In this document: positions 46,351 to 54,145 of the stretch, one piece after another | Layout: every line of letters begins with the position of its first letter | Numbering within the stretch: position 1 is the first letter of the stretch | NCBI RefSeq assembly: GCF_030159955.1 | Contig: NZ_BSNK01000002.1 | Location: 1,364,001-1,428,000 of the forward strand | Length of the DNA: 64,000 nt | DNA from: Algimonas ampicilliniresistens | Lineage (GTDB): Bacteria > Pseudomonadota > Alphaproteobacteria > Caulobacterales > Maricaulaceae | Direction of reading: 5' to 3' | Translations under genes and position numbers: made by a program | The notes under the pieces: generated by a model | What the model was told of the DNA's origin: nothing | What the model saw: only the letters and a program-made list of their open reading frames with translations | The model's database searches: none

Positions 46351-47625
46351 CTAAAGCGCTTGGTGGGCGATATCGCGACGACAGAAACCGTCGGCCCAGT
46401 CAATATCTTCATCAATCACACGATAGGCTAGATCGACCGCGTCACGCAGCGTGTCGCCGGATGCCGTCACGTTCAAAACGCGCCCGCCATTGGCCTTCAG
46501 CTTGCCGCAATTACGCCCACGGCGCGTTCCGGCGTGGAAGACAACCACGTCGTCGCGCGCATTGGCCGCAGGAACGCCTTCGATCACAGTGCCTTTGTCA
46601 TAAGACCCCGGATAACCTTTGGCGGCTAGAACGACATTGACGACTGGATCGTTAAACCAAGCGGGCGCCTCGACACGATCTAGCTCGCCAGCTTCTGCGG
46701 CAATCAGGACGTCCATCAAATCGCTTTGCATACGGCGCATGATGACTTGGCATTCCGGGTCACCGAAGCGGACGTTATATTCGATCAGTTTTGGGCCTTC
46801 ATTCGTGATCATCAATCCAGCAAACAGGACTCCTGTGAATGGGTGCCCGTCTTTGGCCATGCCGTAGACAGTCGGCGCGATGATGCGCTCCATGGTCTCG
46901 GCGAGGACGTTATCCGTGAAAACTGGAGCTGGACTATAAGCGCCCATCCCGCCCGTATTGGGCCCTGTGTCGCCGTCATAGGCGCGCTTATGATCCTGCG
47001 CCGCGACCAGGGGCAGGGCGGTCGTGCCGTCGCAGATGGCAAAGAAGCTGGCTTCCGGGCCGCGCATGAATTCTTCGATCACAACGCGGGTCGAGGCATC
47101 GCCAAACTTGCCAGAGAAGAAGTCTTCTAGCTCGGCCTCAGCCTCTTTTAGCGTTTCCGGAATGACCACGCCTTTACCTGCGGCAAGCCCGTCTGCTTTC
47201 AGCACATAGGGCGCATCCATCGTTTTCAGATAGGCTTTGGCGGCATCGATATCGGTGAAGACACCGTAAGCAGCGGTCGGAATATTATAGCGGTCGCAGA
47301 AATCCTTAGTGAACCCCTTAGAGCTTTCTAGCTGGGCGGCCGCTTGAGTCGGCCCGAATACCTTGACGCCGCGTGCCTGTAAGGCATCGACTAGACCCAG
47401 CGCTAAAGGCTGCTCCGGCCCAACAACGACAAAATCATAACCGTCGCGTTGCACCAAAGCGAGAATACCGTCGATGTCATCAGCTTTCACGTCAACAATA
47501 TTGGCAATCTCGGCCAGACCTGCATTGCCGGGCGCGACCGTGAGGTTTGTGACGTGTTCGCTTTGGATGATTTTCCAAGCCAGCGCGTGTTCACGACCGC
47601 CGGATCCGATAAGAAGTACATGCAT
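46351..47625 (-). CDS. purD: Phosphoribosylamine--glycine ligase
   Basis: PurD catalyses the second purine biosynthesis step, joining glycine to phosphoribosylamine. The 424-residue ATP-grasp protein shows VLLIGSGGREHALAWK, VVGPEQPLALGLVD, YVLKADGLAAGKGVVI, DHKRAYDGDTGPNTGGMGAYSP and EYNVRFGDPECQ. It stands alone, divergent from the small gene at 47.8 kb, whereas purM and purN are at 60.5-62.1 kb. Confidence 0.97.
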   Translation of the reverse strand: MHVLLIGSGGREHALAWKIIQSEHVTNLTVAPGNAGLAEIANIVDVKADDIDGILALVQRDGYDFVVVGPEQPLALGLVDALQARGVKVFGPTQAAAQLESSKGFTKDFCDRYNIPTAAYGVFTDIDAAKAYLKTMDAPYVLKADGLAAGKGVVIPETLKEAEAELEDFFSGKFGDASTRVVIEEFMRGPEASFFAICDGTTALPLVAAQDHKRAYDGDTGPNTGGMGAYSPAPVFTDNVLAETMERIIAPTVYGMAKDGHPFTGVLFAGLMITNEGPKLIEYNVRFGDPECQVIMRRMQSDLMDVLIAAEAGELDRVEAPAWFNDPVVNVVLAAKGYPGSYDKGTVIEGVPAANARDDVVVFHAGTRRGRNCGKLKANGGRVLNVTASGDTLRDAVDLAYRVIDEDIDWADGFCRRDIAHQAL

Positions 47626-47723
47626 GAGCGCGCCTTAGCGGACGCTTGGGCAGGCGGCTAGACCGTAGAAACCGCACAATCGGAGTGCAAAACACTATCG
47701 GTGCAAAAAAGTCCTAACGGTCG

Positions 47724-47738
47724 TTAACCAAACTTTAC
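47724..47738 (+). promoter_or_regulatory. CtrA-like degenerate box upstream of purD/small transcript
   Basis: TTAA at 47724-47727 and TTAC at 47735-47738 are separated by seven bases, one mismatch from the CtrA consensus. It lies in the divergent region between purD and the small + strand gene. A single near-match can occur by chance. Confidence 0.25.
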
Positions 47739-47778
47739 CGAATCGTCGCATGACTGAAATCACTCTGACGAATGCGCG

Positions 47779-47967
47779 TTGTCAGGGGAGATTGTCGAAA
47801 CTGATTTCGACGCCATTTGTGAGGGCCTATGCGCTGCACTTACGGGCAACATGCCTTTCGACCCCCAACCCGGTCATCCGGAGGATTGCGAAGGAGGTTG
47901 GCTAGACTGCGCCGTGCCTGTTCGCGCAATTCCGATCGACAAAAGGCGTATTGCCGACCGTAGATAG
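47779..47967 (+). CDS. Possible small Cys-containing protein, terminator-bounded
   Basis: A frame from TTG 47779 to TAG 47965-47967 encodes 62 residues with four Cys (CEGLC, PEDCEGGWLDCAV). It ends 3 bases before a strong intrinsic terminator on the same strand, which shows that something is transcribed rightward here. The start is uncertain: ATG 47851 would leave 38 residues. A competing frame from ATG 47750 has 51 residues and ends at 47905. I recognise no family; the transcript could also be a small RNA. Confidence 0.3.
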   Translation: MSGEIVETDFDAICEGLCAALTGNMPFDPQPGHPEDCEGGWLDCAVPVRAIPIDKRRIADRR

Positions 47968-47970
47968 ATG

Positions 47971-48009
47971 AGCCGCCCCATCTGAATAATCAGAGGGCGG
48001 CTTTTTATT
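47971..48009 (+). terminator. Rho-independent terminator of the 47.8 kb transcript
   Basis: AGCCGCCC (47971-47978) pairs with GGGCGGCT (47995-48002), and inside it TCTGA (47981-47985) pairs with TCAGA (47990-47994) around an ATAA loop. A TTTTATTT run follows. The T-run makes it directional to the right; its end overlaps the last codons of the convergent folE gene. Confidence 0.9.
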
Positions 48010-48607
48010 TGCCGATTACGCGGAGGAAACGGTCCTGCAGGGCTGGGTTTGTCTTGAACTCGCCAGTGAACTGGGTGGTGATCGTGGACACGTCAGGGTG
48101 ATGTACGCCGCGTGTGCTCATACACTGGTGGACAGCATCGACCATCACGGCGACGCCGCGCGGTTTTAGTGCATCCTCAATCGCATCAGCGATCTGAGCT
48201 GTCATGGTTTCTTGGGTCTGCAGACGTTTGGCGAAGGCTTCGACGACTTTGACTAATTTGCTGATCCCGACGACTTTTTCAGTCGGCAGATAGGCGACAT
48301 AGGCGCGGCCCAAAAACGGCGCGATGTGATGCTCGCAATGGCTCTCCACATCGATCTCGCGCAAGATAACCATGTCATCATAGCCCGACACATCTTCAAA
48401 GGTGCGGGATAATTCTTCAGCTGGATCCACATCGTAGCCACGAAACCATTCGCGGTAAGCGTTGATTACCCGCTTAGGTGTATCGCGCAGACCTTCGCGG
48501 TCCGGGTCATCACCGGCCCACGCGATCAGCGTGCGCACAGCATCCATAGCGGCTTCGGGCGAAGGACGTTCACTCTTGGGAACGGGTTTGAGGGTCGGTT
48601 TGCTCAT
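48005..48607 (-). CDS. folE: GTP cyclohydrolase I
   Basis: FolE converts GTP to dihydroneopterin triphosphate, the first step of folate and pterin synthesis. The 200-residue protein carries DVESHCEHHIAPFLGRAYVAY (zinc Cys/His), VVGISKLVKVVEAFAKRLQTQE and HQCMSTRGV (second zinc Cys). Start ATG 48607. Its stop is embedded in the terminator of the + strand transcript. No other folate gene is adjacent. Confidence 0.97.
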   Translation of the reverse strand: MSKPTLKPVPKSERPSPEAAMDAVRTLIAWAGDDPDREGLRDTPKRVINAYREWFRGYDVDPAEELSRTFEDVSGYDDMVILREIDVESHCEHHIAPFLGRAYVAYLPTEKVVGISKLVKVVEAFAKRLQTQETMTAQIADAIEDALKPRGVAVMVDAVHQCMSTRGVHHPDVSTITTQFTGEFKTNPALQDRFLRVIGK

Positions 48608-48753
48608 GGCGGCGATATAGGGAGCGAATGGCGTCTGCGTAAGGGTGAAATCCGCCTATCGCCCATGCGATTGCAACGAAATCGGAATGATAGGGCTAAT
48701 GTTTCTTGGAACGGAAGTGGGGGACGCCCCGTTGTTTTAGCAAGGAGGCAACT

Positions 48754-48828
48754 GTGGTCAATGTTGTTCAATGCATTGAATTCAGTGGCTTTTTAAAACG
48801 AAACAATTTTGAAAGGACATATTTATGA
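48754..48828 (+). CDS. Possible 24-residue leader peptide overlapping the secreted-protein gene
   Basis: A perfect AAGGAGG (48742-48748) sits 5 bases before GTG 48754, which opens a 24-codon frame (MVNVVQCIEFSGFLKRNNFE...). Its TGA at 48826-48828 overlaps the ATG of the secreted-protein gene as ATGA. The strength of the ribosome site and the overlap suggest real translation and coupling. No stop-prone or amino-acid-repeat attenuation pattern is obvious. Confidence 0.4.
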   Translation: MVNVVQCIEFSGFLKRNNFERTYL

Positions 48829-49280
48829 CATATCTTAAAACCGCCCTTATCAGCGCCGCTGCACTTGCTGTGGCTGCCCCAGCATTGGCTGGCGACGGTC
48901 ACATGAAACAGAAGAAAAACGACGTCGTGATGAAGACAACGGCTGAAACTGTTGTCCTAAAGACAGACGTGAACGGTGAAGTCATGGGTTCTGTAGAGAC
49001 GATGGATCCCTCTAAGGTCAACGATACAGTCGGTGAAATTTTGCAAGCTGATGGTGAGCCGAGCATTCAAGATGACCAAGACATTATCGTTGAAGATTAC
49101 ACGATTAAGGAAGACGCATTCCGCGCCGCCGACGATGACGGAATGATTGCTGACAATGCAATTGTTGTTCCAGGCTCAGCCGGAACGATCACGACCGTGA
49201 CCTGTCCAGCTGGCACAACCGCACAAGTCGATATGACCTGTCTGATTACCGGCGACTATACGCCAAATCTTGACCAATAA
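48825..49280 (+). CDS. Acidic exported protein of unknown function
   Basis: This 151-residue protein has a signal peptide (MTYLKTALISAAALAVAAPA, cleaved near ALA-G) and a strongly acidic mature chain (many Asp/Glu, e.g. QDDQDIIVEDYTIKEDAF, AADDDGMIAD), with two Cys in VTCPAGTTAQVDMTCLITGD. The beginning is Lys-rich. I recognise no family; acidic composition could suit metal or cation binding. The ATG has GAAAGGA upstream and overlaps a possible leader peptide. It ends in a strong terminator. Confidence 0.6.
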   Translation: MTYLKTALISAAALAVAAPALAGDGHMKQKKNDVVMKTTAETVVLKTDVNGEVMGSVETMDPSKVNDTVGEILQADGEPSIQDDQDIIVEDYTIKEDAFRAADDDGMIADNAIVVPGSAGTITTVTCPAGTTAQVDMTCLITGDYTPNLDQ

Positions 49281-49329
49281 TCCGGCTGAAACCGCTCAAA
49301 CACGAACCCCGATAGGGGAGGGAGTGGAG

Positions 49330-49359
49330 ACCCTCGGCATGCTGTGCCGGGGGTTTTTT
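49330..49359 (+). terminator. Rho-independent terminator of the acidic exported protein gene
   Basis: CCCTCGGCA (49331-49339) pairs with TGCCGGGGG (49345-49353, one U-G pair) around a TGCTG loop and is followed by TTTTTT. It also overlaps the last codon of the convergent gene at 49358. Confidence 0.9.
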
Positions 49360-49948
49360 ATGCGCTATCGCAAATCATTGGCGCGCTGGCGACGCGCCAA
49401 TGATTGATCTCTTCCACGCTCATCCAATGGATGTCGTCAGACCCGGCAGCCTTGGTCCTGAAATCATAGAAGTCAGCATCGACCCCCATGTCGGACAGGA
49501 AATCGCGTGAATAACGGCGATGCGTGTCCCATCTAACGTCCTGTGCGTCGAACCCGCTTGATCCCCACGCATGGACGCCGATTTTCGCCCCGCAGGCCAC
49601 CGTCCGGCTTTGTCCCGCGAGAAATAAATCCACAGCGCCAGAGGCGATGCGAGAGCCTGCGCGTAATTCTGTCGCCAGTCCGGCGCGGCGAATGTCCCGG
49701 GCTAAGCGGTAATTTGACGTCACATCCCGCGTTCCCGGCATGTCGATGAAAACCAACGTGTCCACATCGGGATGATCGCGCAGAAGCCGGTCGATAGCCG
49801 TCTCGGACCGTCCATCGGTGTAGCCATAACCATAGGCATCAGTGCCATCGACCTCAAAACGCAACCGGTCCGGATCAGGCGACTGCAGAATGGCACCACC
49901 GAGAATGATGAGTGCGGCGGCCGTCAGCCCGATCACGTCCCATCTCAC
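49358..49948 (-). CDS. Membrane-anchored ClpP/crotonase-fold-like protein, copy 2
   Basis: This 196-residue protein has one N-terminal helix (about 5-22) and then a domain like COG3904: a DTLVFIDMPG strand, SRIASGAVDLFLAGQSRTVACGAKIGVHAWG, and SRDFLSDMGVDADFY. The ASG...FLAGQ and IGVH segments line up with the Ser and His positions of the ClpP/crotonase fold, so Ser-His catalysis is possible but not proven. I start it at GTG 49948 because it overlaps the stop of the paralogous upstream gene as GTGA; a longer frame to 49993 would overlap by 49 bases. It is about 35-40% similar in its core to the upstream copy, by eye. Confidence 0.65.
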   Translation of the reverse strand: MRWDVIGLTAAALIILGGAILQSPDPDRLRFEVDGTDAYGYGYTDGRSETAIDRLLRDHPDVDTLVFIDMPGTRDVTSNYRLARDIRRAGLATELRAGSRIASGAVDLFLAGQSRTVACGAKIGVHAWGSSGFDAQDVRWDTHRRYSRDFLSDMGVDADFYDFRTKAAGSDDIHWMSVEEINHWRVASAPMICDSA

Positions 49949-50643
49949 CGCGCGGATCCATTCAGAAACCCGAACCAGTTGGTGCCTTCGCAAGCTCCAT
50001 CGCTCAGAATATTGAATCGCTCCAGATCGGTTTTCGACAAAAAGTAGAGTGAGCTGTGCGGCGCGGCATCGCGAGCAAATTGGTAGAAGTCTGGATCGAC
50101 GTCGAGCGTGCTGTGAAAGGCCTCCATCCGCTCTTCAATCGGATCATAGCCGAGCTTGCGCGGCGTATCGCCATTCTCGCCCTTCCAACTATGCACACCG
50201 ATCCGTGCGCCGCAGTCCATTGTGCGGCTCTGTCCGGCCAAAAACAGATCGACCCCGCCTGAGGCAATAAATGAGGTCCGCTCTAAATGCGTGTTCAAGC
50301 CGCGCGCGCGAAACATCTGCGCAATACGGGTGTTCTCGCCCAAATGAGTCGTGCCGGGCACATGTTTTAGAACGATGGTGCGAAGTTGCGGATTGGCGTC
50401 GAGCTGCCGACGCACATCGTTGAAACTATCCTTGTCCGTGCCGCCATAGGCATAGGCGATGGTATCTTCGACCACGAGATTGAAGCGTGCATCAGGATCT
50501 GGCGGCATTTGTAAGGCTTCCCATACGAACATGGCGGCCAGCAGAACGACGATAAACGCCGTGATCGGCGAGCGCCGACGCTTCGGAATGGGTTCGGTCC
50601 AACCGCGATCCCACTCATTCTGATCATAAGGGTTCCAAGCCAT
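49945..50643 (-). CDS. Membrane-anchored ClpP/crotonase-fold-like protein, copy 1
   Basis: This 232-residue paralog of the next gene has a basic cytoplasmic N-terminus (IPKRRRSP), a transmembrane helix (about 27-44) and the same domain: NPQLRTIVLKHVPGTTH, SFIASGGVDLFLAGQSRTMD, and CGARIGVHSWKGENGDTPRK. The SGG...H arrangement fits a ClpP/crotonase nucleophile and base. The two genes are coupled (GTGA), so the proteins may form a heteromer at the membrane facing the periplasm. Divergent from cysS. No function is known to me. Confidence 0.65.
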   Translation of the reverse strand: MAWNPYDQNEWDRGWTEPIPKRRRSPITAFIVVLLAAMFVWEALQMPPDPDARFNLVVEDTIAYAYGGTDKDSFNDVRRQLDANPQLRTIVLKHVPGTTHLGENTRIAQMFRARGLNTHLERTSFIASGGVDLFLAGQSRTMDCGARIGVHSWKGENGDTPRKLGYDPIEERMEAFHSTLDVDPDFYQFARDAAPHSSLYFLSKTDLERFNILSDGACEGTNWFGFLNGSAR

Positions 50644-50669
50644 AGTCTAGGGATATAGGGAGCGACCCC

Positions 50670-52178
50670 ATGGAGAACCAAGACCACCCCCTCTCTTTAT
50701 ATGACTCACTATCGCGTGAGGTCCGTCGGTTTGTCCCGCAGGACCCCAAGAATGTGACGATGTATAATTGTGGGCCGACGGTCTATTCCTACGCCCATAT
50801 CGGCAATGCGCGCGCCGCCGTGGTGGCGGATGTGCTGTTTCGCGTTCTGCGTCATATCTATGGCGAAGATCACGTTCGCTATGCGCGCAACCTAACCGAT
50901 GTGGATGACCGGATCATTGCTAGCGCGATGGAGCTAGGCGTGCCGATCTCTGAGATCACAGAGAAATATGCCCGCATCTATAATGAAGATTTGGATGCGC
51001 TGAATTGCCTGCCGCCAACGGTCCAGCCCAAGGCGACTGAGCATATTCAGCAAATGGCGGACATTATCGTCACGCTGATGGACAAGGACGCGGCCTACCT
51101 CGCCGAGGGGCATATCTATTTCGATGTGACCAAGGACGAGGATTACGGGAAGCTGTCGGGGCGCAAGCTAGAGGATAATCTGGCGGGCGCGCGGGTTGAG
51201 GTGGTGGGCGCCAAGCGCAATGCCGCCGATTTTGTGCTGTGGAAACCCTCGCCGGACGGCGAACCGGGGTGGAGCCAACAACAGACCTCGACCAGCTATT
51301 TTGTTGATTGGGGAAAATACGGCAATCGCGACTTTGCGACCAAACCGGGCCGCCCCGGCTGGCATATTGAATGTTCTGCCATGGCTAAGGAAACGCTCGG
51401 CGAGACGATCGATATTCATTGCGGCGGTATCGACCTGCGCTTCCCGCACCACGAAAACGAAATTGCGCAATCAGAGACGGCGAACGACAAGACCTTCGCC
51501 AACTACTGGGTCCACAATGAATTCCTCAATATGGGCAAGGACAAAATGTCCAAGTCACTGGGCAATGTCGTGCTGGTCCATGACCTGCTGAAAGACTGGG
51601 ATGGGGAAGTGATCCGGTTGGCGCTGTTGAAAGCGCATTACCGGAATGAGCTGATTTGGAGTGAGGATTTGCTGCGTGAGAGTAAGCGAAATCTCGATCG
51701 ATGGTATAATACGTTATCGCGTTTCAAGGACATATACGACCAAGTTGAATTAGGAGTGCGCAATAAATTTGAAGCCCTCACAGCATCTATTCGGAAAAAA
51801 AACCGCCATGGATTGTTGAAAGAAGATTTAGATACCGTTCAACAAATTTTCCAAATTCAGAACAATGATAAAAATTTAATTTACTATCTCGCAGGTGATG
51901 CTCTCGCGGAGTATCATGGTAACTTGCTAGTTGAAGAGTACGAAGTCTTTATGGAAAGAGCGAACCTCCTCGGCCTCCTCCAACGCGACCCCGAAGACTG
52001 GTTCCGCGGCAATGCCTCCGATGACGAAACCGCCGAATTCGACGCGCTCGCCGCTGCCCGTCACGCGGCGCGGCAGGCGAACGACTGGGCAGAGGCGGAC
52101 CGCATTCGCGATGAGGGCACTGCGCGCGGGATTGTGTTTGAGGACAGTGCCGAGGGGACGAGTTGGCGTAAGGCGTGA
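50670..52178 (+). CDS. cysS: Cysteine--tRNA ligase with an anomalous AT-rich segment
   Basis: This 502-residue class I synthetase charges tRNA-Cys. The catalytic part is normal: MYNCGPTVYSYAHIGNARA (HIGH equivalent with zinc Cys), WHIECSAMAKETLG, DIHCGGIDLRFPHHENEIAQ and KDKMSKSLGN. Residues about 337-430 (51680-51960) are atypical: the usual DALR helices with the DDLNT-type motif are replaced by a diverged helical sequence (e.g. DTVQQIFQIQNNDKN). The DNA there is about 37% GC by hand count, against about 57% elsewhere. The reading frame is intact through to the normal C-terminus (QANDWAEADRIRDEGTARGI). It looks like a mosaic in an otherwise functional gene. Confidence 0.93.
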   Translation: MENQDHPLSLYDSLSREVRRFVPQDPKNVTMYNCGPTVYSYAHIGNARAAVVADVLFRVLRHIYGEDHVRYARNLTDVDDRIIASAMELGVPISEITEKYARIYNEDLDALNCLPPTVQPKATEHIQQMADIIVTLMDKDAAYLAEGHIYFDVTKDEDYGKLSGRKLEDNLAGARVEVVGAKRNAADFVLWKPSPDGEPGWSQQQTSTSYFVDWGKYGNRDFATKPGRPGWHIECSAMAKETLGETIDIHCGGIDLRFPHHENEIAQSETANDKTFANYWVHNEFLNMGKDKMSKSLGNVVLVHDLLKDWDGEVIRLALLKAHYRNELIWSEDLLRESKRNLDRWYNTLSRFKDIYDQVELGVRNKFEALTASIRKKNRHGLLKEDLDTVQQIFQIQNNDKNLIYYLAGDALAEYHGNLLVEEYEVFMERANLLGLLQRDPEDWFRGNASDDETAEFDALAAARHAARQANDWAEADRIRDEGTARGIVFEDSAEGTSWRKA

Positions 52179-52256
52179 TCCGTGAAGACAGCGATGAATT
52201 GCTGTCTTCACGGCGCAAGCCTCGCCAAATCAATCGGCCCTCGTTAGGGTTGGGCC

Positions 52257-52985
52257 ATGTCCAATATCCAAATTCATCTCTTCCCCTGCCTGTCTGATAA
52301 TTACGGCATTCTCGTCCACGACCCGGATAGCGGTCGCACCGCCTCTATCGATACGCCTGACGGCGAGGAGATCGCGCGGCAGTGTGCGGCCAAAGGCTGG
52401 GCGCTGACGGAAATCTGGAACACCCATTGGCATCCCGATCATACGGGCGGGAATATGGGGCTGAAGGACCGGTTCGGCGTCCAGATTTATGGTCCCGGCC
52501 GTATTGAAGGCCGCATTCCCGGTATCGACAGTAAACTGGGCGAAGGTGATACGTTTGACTTTGGCGCGCATCCGGTCCGCGTCATGGAAACGCCCGGCCA
52601 TACGACCGAACATATTGTCTTTTATCTGGAAGCTGCAGGCGCGTGTTTCGTGGGCGATACGCTGTTCACACTGGGTTGCGGGCGTTTATTTGAAGGCACG
52701 CCCGAGCAGATGTGGGACAGTTTCGGCAAGATACTGAGCTTGCCCGAGGACACAGAGCTTTACTGCGCCCACGAATATACGCTCTCCAACGCGAAATTTG
52801 CGCTCAGCGTCGATGGCGATTTGTCCGACTTGCAGGACGCCGTTGCGACCTATGAAGCGATGCGCGAACGCGGCGAGCCGACCGTGCCGACAACGGTGGC
52901 GGTTGAACGAAAAACCAACCCGTTCTGGCTGGCTGGCAATGCCGAAGAACTTGGGCGGCGGCGCGCGCTAAAGGATGCGACGTAG
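52257..52985 (+). CDS. gloB: Hydroxyacylglutathione hydrolase (glyoxalase II)
   Basis: This 242-residue MBL-fold enzyme hydrolyses S-lactoylglutathione to lactate and glutathione. It has the zinc motif THWHPDHTGGNMG, TPGHTTEHIVFYLE, FVGDTLFTLGCGRLFEGTPEQM and CAHEYTLSNAKFALSVD, each typical of GloB. The C-terminal substrate-binding helices end in KTNPFWL. Length fits. It follows cysS by 78 bases. Confidence 0.94.
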   Translation: MSNIQIHLFPCLSDNYGILVHDPDSGRTASIDTPDGEEIARQCAAKGWALTEIWNTHWHPDHTGGNMGLKDRFGVQIYGPGRIEGRIPGIDSKLGEGDTFDFGAHPVRVMETPGHTTEHIVFYLEAAGACFVGDTLFTLGCGRLFEGTPEQMWDSFGKILSLPEDTELYCAHEYTLSNAKFALSVDGDLSDLQDAVATYEAMRERGEPTVPTTVAVERKTNPFWLAGNAEELGRRRALKDAT

Positions 52986-53014
52986 CGGACGTTTCCGCTT
53001 TGTAGGAAAGAATT

Positions 53015-53542
53015 ATGCTAAAAAAGATCGCTCACGGCCTGATCGGTCAGGCGGAAAAACGCGTGGGGGTGACGTTCGATTACGTCCACGCGATTGCGGA
53101 TACGAGCTTTAGTTTGCTGAGCCGTTACAATCGCCTGTTTAGGTTTTTGGATCCGAACCTCTTTGCGCCTCAGGACGCCTATCATGTCGCCCGCCTACGC
53201 GGCGCGATCAGCGCGGATTGCGGAACCTGTGTTGAAGCGGAAATCAATTTGGCGCGGCAGACGGGTATGGACACCGCAGTGATCGATCAGGTCCTCAGCG
53301 GGACCTATTCAGCTCTACCTGAAGCATTGGCAGCAACAGCCCGTTTAGCGGACGCCGTGACAGGTCAGCGCACTGATGACCCGGACGCGAGAGAGATGAT
53401 TCGCAGCAAATTCGGCGAAGAGGCTCTGATAGAACTGTGTTTCGCCATGACAGGTGCGGCCCTGCTGCCCGGGATCAAGCGGGGCATGGGCTACGCTACG
53501 GGCTGCGATATCGACATGATGCGTAAGATCGCCAAAGCGTGA
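53015..53542 (+). CDS. AhpD-like / carboxymuconolactone decarboxylase-fold protein
   Basis: This 175-residue helical protein contains GAISADCGTCVEAEINLARQ (about 64-83), the CxxC motif and helix context of AhpD-like alkylhydroperoxidases, and EALIELCFAMTGAALLPGIK near the C-terminus. The family often has thiol-peroxidase or electron-carrier activity, but this copy lacks the exact ExxHC pattern (here DCGTCVEAE). Function is therefore tentative. ATG 53015 is preceded by AGGAAAG. It is followed by a bidirectional terminator. Confidence 0.7.
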   Translation: MLKKIAHGLIGQAEKRVGVTFDYVHAIADTSFSLLSRYNRLFRFLDPNLFAPQDAYHVARLRGAISADCGTCVEAEINLARQTGMDTAVIDQVLSGTYSALPEALAATARLADAVTGQRTDDPDAREMIRSKFGEEALIELCFAMTGAALLPGIKRGMGYATGCDIDMMRKIAKA

Positions 53543-53585
53543 TGGCTTAGAAGCGGCCCATAGGTAGATTAGGCTCGCCAAACGC

Positions 53586-53613
53586 AAAAAACCCGCCGAG
53601 GGGCGGGCTTTTC
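53586..53613. terminator. Bidirectional rho-independent terminator between AhpD-like gene and rplS
   Basis: CCCGCC (53592-53597) pairs with GGCGGG (53602-53607) and is followed by CTTTTC on the + strand. On the minus strand the preceding AAAAAA (53586-53591) becomes a T-run, so it also ends the trmD-rplS operon. Two further short hairpins (53632-53648 and 53671-53685) lie between it and the rplS stop. Confidence 0.85.
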
Positions 53614-53721
53614 TATCTATGAGTTTGGTAAAGCGCCCTGTGGGCGCTCGGCCTAACGGCTCAATTTTCTTCCGGCTACGCCGGAGACCCGCCAAAAAGA
53701 AATGGAGGGAAGCAAATTGAC

Positions 53722-54117
53722 TTACTTCTTAGCCCGGCCTTTTTCCATGCCGCGACCTGTCGTGCGCTCAGCGATGCGGGCGGACTTACCGCGACGCTCA
53801 CGGAGGTAGTAAAGCTTGGCACGGCGAACCTTGCCTTTGCGTTTGACTTCGATTTCTTCAACCAGCGGGCTGTAGACAGGGAAGACGCGCTCGACACCTT
53901 CGCCGTAGCTGATTTTCCGAACTGTGAAGCTCTCATGGATGCCAGCGCCGGACCGCGCGATGCAAACGCCTTCAAAAGCCTGCAAACGGGTGCGCGTGCC
54001 TTCAGTAATGCGGACCTGCACAACCAGCGTATCGCCAGCGGAGAAATCAGGGATGACTTTACCGGAGTCCAGTAGGCGCTCGGCCTCTTTCTTCTCGAGT
54101 TTTTCAATCACGTTCAT
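53722..54117 (-). CDS. rplS: 50S ribosomal protein L19
   Basis: L19 sits at the 30S-50S interface. The 131-residue protein has the whole pattern: [60 protein letters not shown] and [18 protein letters not shown]. It extends beyond E. coli L19 by a basic tail ([15 protein letters not shown]). It is the second gene of a trmD-rplS operon (28-base gap), the usual bacterial order. Confidence 0.98.
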   Translation of the reverse strand: MNVIEKLEKKEAERLLDSGKVIPDFSAGDTLVVQVRITEGTRTRLQAFEGVCIARSGAGIHESFTVRKISYGEGVERVFPVYSPLVEEIEVKRKGKVRRAKLYYLRERRGKSARIAERTTGRGMEKGRAKK

Positions 54118-54145
54118 AGCGACTCACTTTCTTGCCGATGACGGC

